Below, piece by piece: positions 1 to 7,737 of a stretch of DNA of 12,776 nucleotides (the first letter of the stretch is position 1; every line of letters begins with the position of its first letter). Under the pieces are notes generated by a model. The model had not been told where the DNA came from and did not search any database. It was given only the letters and a program-made list of their open reading frames with translations. Origin of the DNA: Patescibacteria group bacterium UBA5124 (lineage in GTDB: Bacteria > Patescibacteriota > Gracilibacteria > Absconditabacterales > Absconditicoccaceae); NCBI GenBank assembly GCA_002414185.1, contig DHYS01000009.1, forward strand, positions 1 to 12,776. The letters run 5' to 3'. The position numbers were made by a program, and so were the translations under genes.

Positions 1-1
1 G

Positions 2-2305
2 AGAAAAGGAGAAACAGTCCAATCTCAAGATCCAGAAGTCTCTCTAGATGCTCTTGGAAAATATGGGAAAGATATTACTAAGCTTGCAGAGGAGGGAAAA
101 CTAGATCCGGTTATTGGAAGAGATGAAGAATCTAAACGTGCTATCCAAATACTTTCCAGAAGAACTAAAAATAATCCCGTACTCATTGGTGATCCAGGAG
201 TCGGTAAAACTGCCATTGCAGAGCTTTTAGCTCAAAAAATTATCAAAGGCGATGTTCCAGATGTTCTTAGAAACAAACGCATTATCGAGCTTGATATGGG
301 ATTTCTCATGGCAGGGAGCAAATACAGAGGAGACTTCGAAGAACGCCTCAAAGCAATTATCAAAGAAGTAGAAAAATCAGACGGTCAGATAATTCTCTTT
401 ATCGACGAGTTGCATAATGTAGTCGGCGCTGGCAAGACAGAATGATCGATGGATATGGGAAATATGCTAAAACCAGCCCTTGCCAGAGGTCAGATCAGAG
501 TAATCTGAGCAACAACCATCAATGAATATCGCAAATATATTGAAAAAGATCCTGCACTGGAAAGAAGATTTCAACCGGTGATGGTTAATGAACCAGAAAA
601 GGAAGATGCTATAGCGATTCTTAGAGGAATCAAAGCAAATTATGAGACGCATCATGGAGTCAAAATATCTGATGCATCAGTGATTGCAGCAGTGGATCTT
701 AGTATGAGATATATCGCAGATCGTAGATTGCCAGATAAAGCTATTGATCTCCTTGATGAGGCTGCTGCAAGCGTCAAAATGGGAATGACCTCATTACCTG
801 ATGATCTCCTCAAACTTGAAAGAAAAATTGGTCAGCTTGAAATCGAAAAACAAGCACTTTTACTCGAACAAAAAGAATCTAGCGATTGAATTTTGAACCG
901 TATTTCTGAAAGATTATCAGTGATCGAAAAACAGCTTGCTGATCTTAATGAAAAACAGAGAACTGAAAAAACTTCTTGGGAAGAAGATAGAAAACTTTTG
1001 AATGAAACCAAAGATATCAAAGAACAAATACAAAGACTAGAACATGAAGCAGTGATCGCTGAGAAACAAACCGACTACAACAAAGTTGCTGAGATCAAAT
1101 ACGGTAAAATTCCAACTCTACAAAAGAGATTGACTGATATAGAAGGTAAGCTAGAAGCTGTAAAAAAACAAGGAAAATCCTGAATTAATGATATCGTTCA
1201 GCCAGAAGATATTGCTGTAATTATTGCCAAGCGAACATGAATTCCAGTCTCTAAACTTATCCAAAGTGAGGCAACTAAATTAGCTGAATTAGAAAACTAT
1301 CTTTCTGCAAAAGTTGTGGGGCAAAAGAGAGCCGTGTCTGCAGTATCCAATGCAATCAGGCGTGCTAGAGCTGGACTCAAGGATCCGACAAGACCTATTG
1401 GATCTTTCTTGTTCCTCGGTCCAACAGGAGTCGGTAAAACCGAACTCGCAAAGACGCTTGCTACTTTTCTCTTTAACGATGAAAAGGCAATGATCAGAAT
1501 AGATATGTCCGAATATATGGAAAAACATGCGGTTTCTAGACTTATCGGTTCGCCTCCGGGATACATTGGACATGATGAAGGAGGGCAATTGACTGAGGCG
1601 GTGAGAAGAAGACCATATTCGGTGATTCTCTTTGATGAGGTAGAAAAAGCTCATCCTGAAGTATTTAATATTCTTCTTCAAATGTTAGATGATGGAAGAT
1701 TGACAGATTCCAAAGGACGTGTAGTGGATTTCAAAAATACAGTGATTATTATGACATCCAATATAGGTTCAGAAGTTATTATGCAAAAGATGCAAGAATC
1801 TCAGTATGCATCCGATGAACAAGAAGAAAAAAATAAAATCATAGAAGAACTCAAAAAAACAAGCAAAAGAAAGAGTAAAAAAGAAGAATCAAATATTCCT
1901 CAATCTAAGGATGTTGACGAACTTAATATTTCATTAGAAAGTGAACTCATGCCGCTTTTGCAAAGATTTTTCCGTCCAGAATTTTTAAATAGATTGGATG
2001 ATATTATTATTTTCAATCCTATCTCGTCAGTAATGTTGAGATCTATTGTTGATATTCAGATTAAAAAATTTATGGAAATTATCAAACAGGAAAAAAACAT
2101 AACAATCAATCTGACTGATGAAGCTAAAGATTTGCTTGCTACCAAAGGTTGGGATCCATTATTCGGAGCTCGTCCCCTCAAACGTGCAATTCAGCGTTTT
2201 CTCCTAGATGAATTAGCTATGGAAATTATTGAAGGAAAAATTGTTGATGGAGATAGCGTATTGGTTAGTAGTGAAGATAATAAAATAGTTATGAGAAAAA
2301 AATAA
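2..2305 (+). CDS. clpB: ATP-dependent disaggregase ClpB (5'-truncated by window edge)
   Basis: Hexameric AAA+ chaperone that, in the known family, pulls polypeptides out of aggregates in the cytoplasm with DnaK. The fragment holds 767 residues; the N-terminal substrate domain lies before the window. Visible in order: Walker A1 GDPGVGKT (188-211), pore loop KYRG, Walker B1 ILFIDE (392-409), sensor ATTINEYRKY, Arg finger ERRF, a long charged coiled-coil middle domain ending near YGKIP, RTGIPVSK, Walker A2 GPTGVGKT (1418-1441), GSPPGYIG pore loop, ILFDEVEKAHP, TSNIGS and the sensor-2 motif GARPLKRAIQ. The full-length middle domain favours ClpB over ClpC. Five in-frame TGA codons (443, 506, 887, 1181, 1238) must be read as Gly: ClpB normally has VGAGATEG at the first, IGATT at the second and WTGIPV at the last. 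A Lys/Glu-rich insert of about 40 residues lies between TSNIGS and FRPEFLNR. Ends in TAA just before a strong terminator. Confidence 0.96.
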
Positions 2306-2322
2306 TTTTATAAAATAAAAAA

Positions 2323-2354
2323 ATCCCACGCTAAACAGCGTGGGATTGTTTTTT
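2323..2354. terminator. Bidirectional intrinsic terminator between clpB and the minus-strand operon
   Basis: A perfect 10-bp stem (2323-2332 with 2337-2346, ATCCCACGCT/AGCGTGGGAT) with loop AAAC. A T-rich tract follows on the plus strand (2347-2354) and a run of A precedes it, which gives a T-tract on the minus strand. It can therefore end clpB and the convergent minus-strand operon. The stop codon of the minus-strand gene (TAG, 2333-2331) lies inside the hairpin. Confidence 0.88.
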
Positions 2355-2888
2355 AAAAAGATATCCTTTTAAAATATTTTTAATCTCTTCCAAAGAAGCG
2401 CAAATTTTGCAATAATCCTTCTTTTTATCGCTTTCATAATGTTCGATAACGTCAATAGAAATCGTCGCCAGAGAATTGTTTAAGATATGCTTAAGATAAG
2501 GATATTGATTTTTTTTGATATATCTTTCGTCGCAACAAAGTATCAAAATAGGAATGGAATTATTTACGGCGAGTTTGATTTTGTCTGTAATTCCTTCTAT
2601 GTTACTGATGCTATCTAAGATAATAATAACAGCAGCAGCTCCCAAGATAGTTTCTTTCTCACTTTGGAGAATAGTCTTACCTATTTCAATAAAATGTTGA
2701 TCTTTTTCTACAGGGTTAGAAATATTTAACCCTTGTTCTATAGTCTTTTCAGGGAATAGGTTAAAGTTTGTAAAAACTTCTATAGAAAGATCTTCCGTAA
2801 GAAATGGAATGACTTTCTCTGAAATAACTTCTTTCCCAAGAGTTGAAAATTCCAGTTCATTGTAAAGATATACTATTTTTTTTTTCAT
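2331..2888 (-). CDS. Nucleoside 2-deoxyribosyltransferase-like Rossmann protein, catalytic Glu apparently absent
   Basis: Hypothetical cytoplasmic protein of 185 residues. The start at MKKKIVYLYN (ATG 2888-2886) puts the first beta strand at the N-terminus; in-frame alternatives are ATG at 2918 and TTG at 2924. The order of elements resembles nucleoside 2-deoxyribosyltransferase/TIR-like folds: beta-1 KKIVYLYN, a helix with many Glu, strand AAAVIIILDS (85-93), then a GITDKIKLA segment (99-107) followed by SIPILILCCDE. In true transferases this segment reads like GTAxELGYA with the nucleophile Glu; here Lys103 takes that place in my by-eye alignment, so it may be inactive or bind ligand only. 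It is the second gene of a pair. Upstream ATG 2918 is about 21 bases from the preceding stop. There are no TGA codons among 6 Gly. The last residues (SHAV) and the TAG stop are encoded inside the terminator hairpin. The family call is tentative. Confidence 0.6.
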   Translation of the reverse strand: MKKKIVYLYNELEFSTLGKEVISEKVIPFLTEDLSIEVFTNFNLFPEKTIEQGLNISNPVEKDQHFIEIGKTILQSEKETILGAAAVIIILDSISNIEGITDKIKLAVNNSIPILILCCDERYIKKNQYPYLKHILNNSLATISIDVIEHYESDKKKDYCKICASLEEIKNILKGYLFKKQSHAV

Positions 2889-2939
2889 TTTATATATTTT
2901 TTTTGTAGAGTATTTCATAGGCAATACTCATAAGCCCTA

Positions 2940-3431
2940 TTATTTTTTGTTTAAATAATTTTCAATTGCATTAACGGCCTCGTATAATTGTTGAATACTT
3001 TTTATAAGAATATTTTTCCCATTGTTAGTAGGAATGCCATCAAGTAAAGCTTTTTTCTTTTCTTCCGATAAATTATCAAATTCAACTTTATTAGCCCTAA
3101 AGTAGGGAAATAAGATAATAATCGGTTTTTTTTGCTGTTTACTAATGCTTAATTCATATTCAGTACGAGGTTCTTTGAGTCTTTTGTTGTATGCATCACT
3201 ACCACGTGCAAACTCGACAATAAGATCTGATTCTTTAATTTTTTCATCAATAAGAATTCGTTCTGTAGAAGTCTCATTTTTGTCCAAATAGAGTTTGCTA
3301 TAAAGATATTCAGATGTATTGAATACTTCATAGCCCAAAGCTGCTAAAACTAGCTTTATATTGTCGATGTATGTGGAAGTTGACTCATCATGGAGACCTG
3401 TGGAAATTAAATATGCTTTTTTTGTTTTCAT
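2940..3431 (-). CDS. Nucleoside 2-deoxyribosyltransferase-like protein
   Basis: Protein of 163 residues, probably cytoplasmic; no signal peptide or membrane segment. It opens with KKAYLISTGLHDES (beta-1 and loop), then a helix leading to ALGYEVFNTSEY. The strand DLIVEFARGSD (69-79) follows, then EPRTEYELSISKQQKKPIIIL (87-107). That last segment matches the family pattern GTAxELGYAxxxGKPVI, with Glu93 at the position of the transferase nucleophile. Such folds cleave N-glycosidic bonds of nucleosides, and relatives occur in salvage and in NAD- or nucleotide-based signalling; the substrate cannot be told here. First gene of a two-gene operon with the related protein that follows it. ATG at 3431 was chosen because the family begins at this strand; the frame stays open upstream to 3488. 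No Shine-Dalgarno. Gly codons GGC, GGG and GGT and Arg codons CGT, CGA and AGG differ from fusA next door. Confidence 0.65.
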   Translation of the reverse strand: MKTKKAYLISTGLHDESTSTYIDNIKLVLAALGYEVFNTSEYLYSKLYLDKNETSTERILIDEKIKESDLIVEFARGSDAYNKRLKEPRTEYELSISKQQKKPIIILFPYFRANKVEFDNLSEEKKKALLDGIPTNNGKNILIKSIQQLYEAVNAIENYLNKK

Positions 3432-3460
3432 AATTTTTTTTAATTTTTGTTTGCAATAAT

Positions 3461-3488
3461 AAAATATATATTTGGTCAATGAAGTCAA
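3461..3488 (-). promoter_or_regulatory. Candidate sigma-70-type promoter for the minus-strand two-gene operon
   Basis: On the minus strand TTGACT (3488-3483) is followed by 16 bases and TATTTT (3466-3461). It lies about 30 bases ahead of the ATG at 3431, which predicts a short leader without a Shine-Dalgarno sequence. Any AT-rich spacer yields such matches, so the TTGACT is the main support. Confidence 0.4.
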
Positions 3489-3513
3489 TTATTTATAAAT
3501 AGAGTATAGAGGT

Positions 3514-3532
3514 CTATATTTGTAAAATATAG
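3514..3532. repeat. Short inverted repeat in the divergent intergenic region
   Basis: CTATATTT-GTA-AAATATAG, an 8-bp perfect but entirely A/T (except the end C/G) palindrome between the two candidate divergent promoters. It could be an operator for either direction or chance in AT-rich DNA. The rest of 3432-3650 shows no gene. Confidence 0.25.
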
Positions 3533-3554
3533 TAGATAAACAATCAAAAATATC

Positions 3555-3582
3555 TTGAAAAAAATAAACTAATCCCTATTAA
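3555..3582 (+). promoter_or_regulatory. Candidate promoter of fusA
   Basis: TTGAAA (3555-3560), a 16-base spacer and TATTAA (3577-3582) lie about 70 bases before the fusA ATG. The match to sigma-70 consensus is fair at -35 and weaker at -10. A second, poorer option is TTGTTA/TATTTT around 3603-3632. Confidence 0.35.
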
Positions 3583-3650
3583 TACATCCGATTCAGATTT
3601 TTTTGTTATACAAAAAATTAGTATCCTATTTTAACTTATTAAATATTATT

Positions 3651-5750
3651 ATGGCTGAGGTAAAATCACTAAACATGGTGAGAAACATTGGTATCATGGC
3701 CCACATTGATGCGGGAAAGACTACCACAACAGAAAGAGTTTTGTTTTATACAGGTAGAAAACACAAGATTGGAGAAGTTCATGAAGGTGCTGCTGAAATG
3801 GACTGGATGGAACAAGAAAAAGAAAGAGGTATTACTATTACTTCTGCAACTACAGCATGTTTTTGGAATAATCACCATATCAATATTATCGATACTCCAG
3901 GACACGTAGACTTTACTGTTGAAGTAGAAAGATCTTTGAGAGTTCTTGATGGAGCAGTTGCTTTGCTTGATGGATCTCAAGGAGTAGAACCACAAACAGA
4001 AACAGTTTGGAGACAAGCTGATAAATATAATGTTCCTAGAATTATTTATGTTAACAAAATGGATAAACTTGGAGCTGACTTCTATATGTCTGTAGATTCT
4101 ATCAAAGACAGAATTTCTGACAAAGGAGTAGTTGTTCAACTTCCAGTAGGAATGGCTGATGAATTCAAGGCTGTTATCGATTTGTTGAAAATGAAAATGT
4201 ATACATTTGAAGGAAATATGGGTATTGATGTTCATGAACATGAAATCCCTGCTGATATGGTAGCTAAATGTGAAGAATACAGAGAAGCTATGATTGATAA
4301 GGTATCTATGTTTGATGATGAATTAGCTGAAAAATTCCTTGGAGGAGAAGAAATTTCTATTGATCTTATCAAGAAGGCTATCAGAAAAGGAGTTATTTCT
4401 AATGAATTATACCCAATTCTTTGTGGATCATCTCTTGGAAATAAGGGAGCTCAACTTATGCTTGATGCTGTAGTTGATTACCTTCCATCTCCACTTGATA
4501 GAGGAACAATGAAGGGAGTAGATGTAGATGATGAATCTAAAGTATTGGAAAGAAAATCTGATGACAAAGAACCAGTTTCAGCTATTGCGTTCAAGATCCT
4601 TACAGATCCATTTGTAGGTACATTGACGTATGTAAGAGTATATTCTGGAGTAATTCATTCAGGAGATTCTTTGCTTAATCCTATCACAGGACAAAAGGAA
4701 AGAGTAGGAAGACTTTTGCTTATGCACGCAAATAAGAGAGAAGAAATTAGTGAAATTCATGCAGGACATATCTGTGCCTTCCTTGGACTTAAAGATACAA
4801 GAACAGGAAACACACTTTGTGATCAAGATCATCCAATCATTCTTGAAAAGATGACATTCCCAGCTCCAGTTATTGATATTGCTATTGAACCAAAATCAAA
4901 AGCTGACCAAGAAAAGATGGGACTTGCTCTTTCAAAACTTGCATATGAAGATCCTTCATTCAAATATTATACTGACCAAGAAAGTAATCAAACTATTATT
5001 GCTGGAATGGGAGAACTTCACTTGGAAATTATCGTAGATAGACTTAAGAGAGAACATAAAGTAGAAGTAAATACAGGTAAACCACAAGTAGCATATAGAG
5101 AAGCTATTACTAAGACTGCAGAAGGAGAAGGAGTATTCAAGAAGCAATCTGGAGGTAGAGGACAATTTGGACATGTACTTCTTAGACTTGAAATTAATCA
5201 AGAAAAAGATTACGAATTCCAAGATGAAATATCTGGAGGTAAAATTCCTAAAGAATTTATTCCTGCTATTGATAAAGGAGCTAAGGAAACAGTTGCTCAA
5301 GGTATCTTGGCTGGATTCCCAATCATTAATGTTAAGGTTTGTCCTTATGATGGATCTTACCATGATGTGGATTCATCAGAAGTTGCCTTTAAGGTAGCTA
5401 CATACAAAGCTATGAAAGATGCCTTTATGAAAGCTGGACCAGTTATCCTTGAACCAGTAATGGATGTAGAAGTTGTTACTCCAGAAGATTATGTAGGTAC
5501 TGTAATGGGTGATCTTTCATCTAGAAGAGGTATGATCCAAGGACAAGATAAGAGAGGAAATGGAGCAGTAGTTAGAGCTAGAGTTCCATTGTCAGAAATG
5601 TTCGGATATGCTACAGATCTTAGATCTAATACTCAAGGTAGAGCTCAATATTCAATGCACTTCGCTAGTTACGAAAAGGTACCTGAAGTTGTTGCTAAAA
5701 AAATCATTGAAGAAAGATCTGGAAAAGTTAAAGGAATGGACGAAGACTAG
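3651..5750 (+). CDS. fusA: Elongation factor G (EF-G)
   Basis: Translational GTPase that moves tRNAs and mRNA on the ribosome after peptide transfer and helps split ribosomes. It has 699 residues, the normal bacterial length. Motifs: G1 AHIDAGKTT (from 3699), G2 GITITSA, G3 DTPGHVD, G4 NKMD, a G5-like CGSSLGNKG; then domain II, the domain III stretch around GMGELHLEI, and domain IV with GGRGQFGHV. The start MAEVKSLNMVRNIGIMAHIDAGK (ATG 3651) fits the family; an in-frame ATG at 3603 would add 16 unrelated residues. No Shine-Dalgarno precedes it (AAATATTATT). Codon use is extreme: Arg is almost always AGA, Gly is GGA or GGT, and none of about 58 Gly is TGA, unlike the other long genes here. This fits strong translational selection. 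Monocistronic; ends TAG before its own terminator. Confidence 0.98.
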   Translation: MAEVKSLNMVRNIGIMAHIDAGKTTTTERVLFYTGRKHKIGEVHEGAAEMDWMEQEKERGITITSATTACFWNNHHINIIDTPGHVDFTVEVERSLRVLDGAVALLDGSQGVEPQTETVWRQADKYNVPRIIYVNKMDKLGADFYMSVDSIKDRISDKGVVVQLPVGMADEFKAVIDLLKMKMYTFEGNMGIDVHEHEIPADMVAKCEEYREAMIDKVSMFDDELAEKFLGGEEISIDLIKKAIRKGVISNELYPILCGSSLGNKGAQLMLDAVVDYLPSPLDRGTMKGVDVDDESKVLERKSDDKEPVSAIAFKILTDPFVGTLTYVRVYSGVIHSGDSLLNPITGQKERVGRLLLMHANKREEISEIHAGHICAFLGLKDTRTGNTLCDQDHPIILEKMTFPAPVIDIAIEPKSKADQEKMGLALSKLAYEDPSFKYYTDQESNQTIIAGMGELHLEIIVDRLKREHKVEVNTGKPQVAYREAITKTAEGEGVFKKQSGGRGQFGHVLLRLEINQEKDYEFQDEISGGKIPKEFIPAIDKGAKETVAQGILAGFPIINVKVCPYDGSYHDVDSSEVAFKVATYKAMKDAFMKAGPVILEPVMDVEVVTPEDYVGTVMGDLSSRRGMIQGQDKRGNGAVVRARVPLSEMFGYATDLRSNTQGRAQYSMHFASYEKVPEVVAKKIIEERSGKVKGMDED

Positions 5751-5771
5751 AATTATATATAATAATAAAAG

Positions 5772-5806
5772 AAATCTGATCATCATCACGGTGGTCAGAT
5801 TTTTTT
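5772..5806 (+). terminator. Intrinsic terminator of fusA
   Basis: A 13-bp stem including G-U pairs (5772-5784 with 5790-5802, loop ATCAC), running into seven T (5800-5806), 21 bases after the fusA stop. Confidence 0.85.
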
Positions 5807-5808
5807 AT

Positions 5809-5840
5809 AAAAAAAATAACCCGCATTTATGCGGGTTATT
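5809..5840 (-). terminator. Intrinsic terminator of prfA
   Basis: An 11-bp stem AATAACCCGCA/TGCGGGTTATT (5815-5825 with 5830-5840, loop TTTA). Eight A at 5809-5816 read as a T-tract on the minus strand, about 20 bases after the prfA stop. It sits back to back with the fusA terminator. Confidence 0.85.
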
Positions 5841-5859
5841 CTTTAGTCTCAAAAGTATA

Positions 5860-6939
5860 TTATTCTCCAGTTTCCATTGCTTCTGAAAGTTGTCTAGTTT
5901 GTTGTTCAAGAACCATCTTTTCCATAATATCATCGAGATCTCAGGTTAACACATTAGGAATATTTGACCAAGATTCATGAATACGATGATCGGTGATTCT
6001 ATCTTGAGGAAAATTATATGTTCTAATTTTTTCTGATCTGTCTCCAGTTCCAATCTGACTTCATCTTATGTTTTTTTCTTTTTCTATTTTTTTATCCATT
6101 TCTATTTGATAGAGTCTCGCTTTGAGGACAGAAAAAGCCTTTTCTTTATTTTGCATCTGAGATTTGCTATCTCCAATATTTACGATAAGTCCGGTTGGTT
6201 TATGGTGAATTCTTACTCCAGTCTGGTTTTTATTAGCATTTTGTCCACCGGCAGAGGATGCAGCATAGGTATCCATTTCGATATCTTTATCTTCGATAAC
6301 AATATTTACATCTTCAGCTTCTGGCATGATAGCAACAGTTACTGTAGATGTATGTACTCTTCCTTGAGATTCTGTGGCAGGGATTCTTTGTACTCTATGT
6401 ACTCAGCTTTCAAACTTCATAAGTGAATATACACGATCTCCAGAAATCTTAACAGTGATGTCTTTTATCCCTCAGATATCAGAGAGTTGTTCATCTACTA
6501 TTTCTGTTTTCCATCATTTTCTAACAGCATATCCTAGGTACATTTTGAGTAATTCTGCAGCAAAGAGTCATGCTTCGTCTCCACCTGCTGCAGGTCTGAT
6601 TTCAAGATAAATATCTTTGTCATCGTTAGGATCCTTTGGAAGAAGAGCAATCTTGATTTTTTGTTCAAGATCTGGAAGTTCTTCTTCTGCTGTACTAAGT
6701 TCTTCTTCTGCCATTTCTACCATATCTTTGTCTGATTCATTATTGATTATTTCTTTTGCTTCATCGATTTGTCCTCTACATTTTCTGTAAGCAACAGCCA
6801 AATCATAGACTTCTTTGAGTCCAGAAAGTTCTTTATTGATAGCTATGTATTTGGTCATATCTGCCATAGTTGCAGGGTCGATAGATTGTTCTTGAAGCTG
6901 GGTATATCTTTTTTCTATGGTTTGTAATTTATCTAACAT
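5860..6939 (-). CDS. prfA: Peptide chain release factor 1 (RF1)
   Basis: Class I release factor that recognises UAA and UAG in the ribosomal A site and triggers hydrolysis of peptidyl-tRNA. It has 359 residues against 360 in E. coli. The N-terminal coiled coil leads to EIRPAAGGDEAG; the codon-reading domain has KISGD and VQRIPATESQGR. PAT (187-189) is the RF1-type tripeptide, not the SPF of RF2. The catalytic GGQ is at 231-233 (6249-6241), in SSAGGQNANKNQTGVR, followed by GTGDRSEKIRTYNFPQ near the C-terminus. Six TGA codons must be Gly: complement of 6568-6570, 6514-6516, 6472-6474, 6403-6405, 6061-6063 and 5941-5943. In FESGVHR and NIRGSQIGTGDR these are family-conserved glycines, and at 6514 TGA stands beside a TGG that encodes Trp. 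RF1 is the factor still needed when UGA is sense. No Shine-Dalgarno (ATTTTTCCC before ATG); ends TAA. Confidence 0.97.
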
Positions 6940-6970
6940 GGGAAAAATTAATAATTAAATAGTAATAGAA

Positions 6971-7054
6971 TGTCATTCCGGCATTGCCTGTTGGAGCCGG
7001 AATCTAATTAAAGTCTTAGAATAGATCCGGCAATTTTATAAGGCCGGAATGACA
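6971..7054. repeat. Nested palindromic intergenic repeat (MITE/REP-like)
   Basis: Outer arms TGTCATTCCGGC (6971-6982) and GCCGGAATGACA (7043-7054) are perfect inverted repeats of 12 bp. Inside, GCCGGAATCTA (6996-7006) pairs with TAGATCCGGC (7022-7031) with one bulge. The element is far richer in G+C than its surroundings and fills most of the gap between the M50 protease gene and prfA. Elements with GTCATTCC...GGAATGAC ends are common dispersed repeats in many bacteria. It would form a strong hairpin in the M50 transcript, but no T-tract follows, so it is a poor classical terminator. Confidence 0.7.
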
Positions 7055-7062
7055 CACCGAAG

Positions 7063-7713
7063 TTAATAAAATACTTGCCCAAAAATCATAAATAATACAT
7101 TAAAAAGCCAAGTGCTTACTGTAGAAAGAAAATGACCAATAATACTGCTTCCTGGACCTAATATAAGAACAAGAAAAAATAATGAGATATACATAGTATA
7201 TTTTTCTATAAACTCTCATGCCTTCCACCAAAACATTTTGATAAGTCTAAATCAGTCTAATGGGGGAATAGGGAGAAGGTTAAATATAGCCAAAGAGATA
7301 TTTATAAACGAGAAGGTTAACCAAAAAGAAAAGAATATGTCGTTAACTCAAAGAATTGCCTGTAATCAGGCCCCACTAATCTTTGAACTAATCAATAAAA
7401 TCAATATTCAAGAAACAGCTAATACAAGATTAGTGGCAGGTCACGCTAGGGCTACCATAAGTTCTCCTTTACGAGGATTTTTGTAATACATGGGATTAAC
7501 TTGTACTGGTTTTCACCATCCAAAGTGAATCAAAAATATCATCAAAAATCCTATAGGATCTATGTGTTTTAGAGGATTAGGAGAAAGTCTTCATTGAAGC
7601 TTTGGGGTAGGATCTCCAAGTCTATACGAAACATATGCATGAGCATATTCATGCAGTCCTATAGAGATCGCTAAGATAATAGCAAGTTGGAGTATTTCTA
7701 CAATATTTATCAT
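7063..7713 (-). CDS. Membrane zinc metalloprotease, peptidase M50 (site-2 protease type)
   Basis: Integral membrane protease of 216 residues, the short class without a PDZ domain. The zinc motif HEYAH is at residues 21-25 (7653-7639) within the first membrane helix. It is followed by the family stretch YRLGDPTPKLQGRLSPNP and HIDPIG, then FGWGKPVQVNP, ALAGPATN and NLLPIPPLDG, whose Asp153 is the third zinc ligand. Such enzymes cut transmembrane substrates; the substrate here is unknown. Eight of 18 Gly are TGA (low coordinates 7591, 7513, 7441, 7408, 7366, 7348, 7252, 7216), including the Gly of PPLDG and of ALAGPA, both conserved in the family. Read with UGA as stop, the gene would look destroyed. 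It starts 24 bases after the solute-binding protein gene and is probably cotranscribed with it. No Shine-Dalgarno; TAA stop next to the palindromic repeat. Confidence 0.94.
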
Positions 7714-7737
7714 CAATATATATGCTATAAGATAGAA

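Noticed and set aside
1..2305. clpB as a pseudogene broken by five stop codons
   Set aside because: All interruptions are TGA, the frame and length stay intact, and several TGA sites align with glycines conserved in ClpB. Recoding explains it; decay would also give TAA/TAG and frameshifts.
3669..4241. A 190-codon minus-strand open frame opposite fusA
   Set aside because: It is a shadow of the strongly biased fusA codons, with implausible Ser/Phe/Asn-rich composition.
5860..6939. Release factor 2 instead of release factor 1
   Set aside because: The codon-reading motif is PAT, as in RF1, not SPF; there is no RF2-type programmed frameshift.
7238..7486. A plus-strand open frame of 82 codons
   Set aside because: It lies antisense to the M50 gene, whose motifs are clear on the minus strand, and shows no recognisable features.
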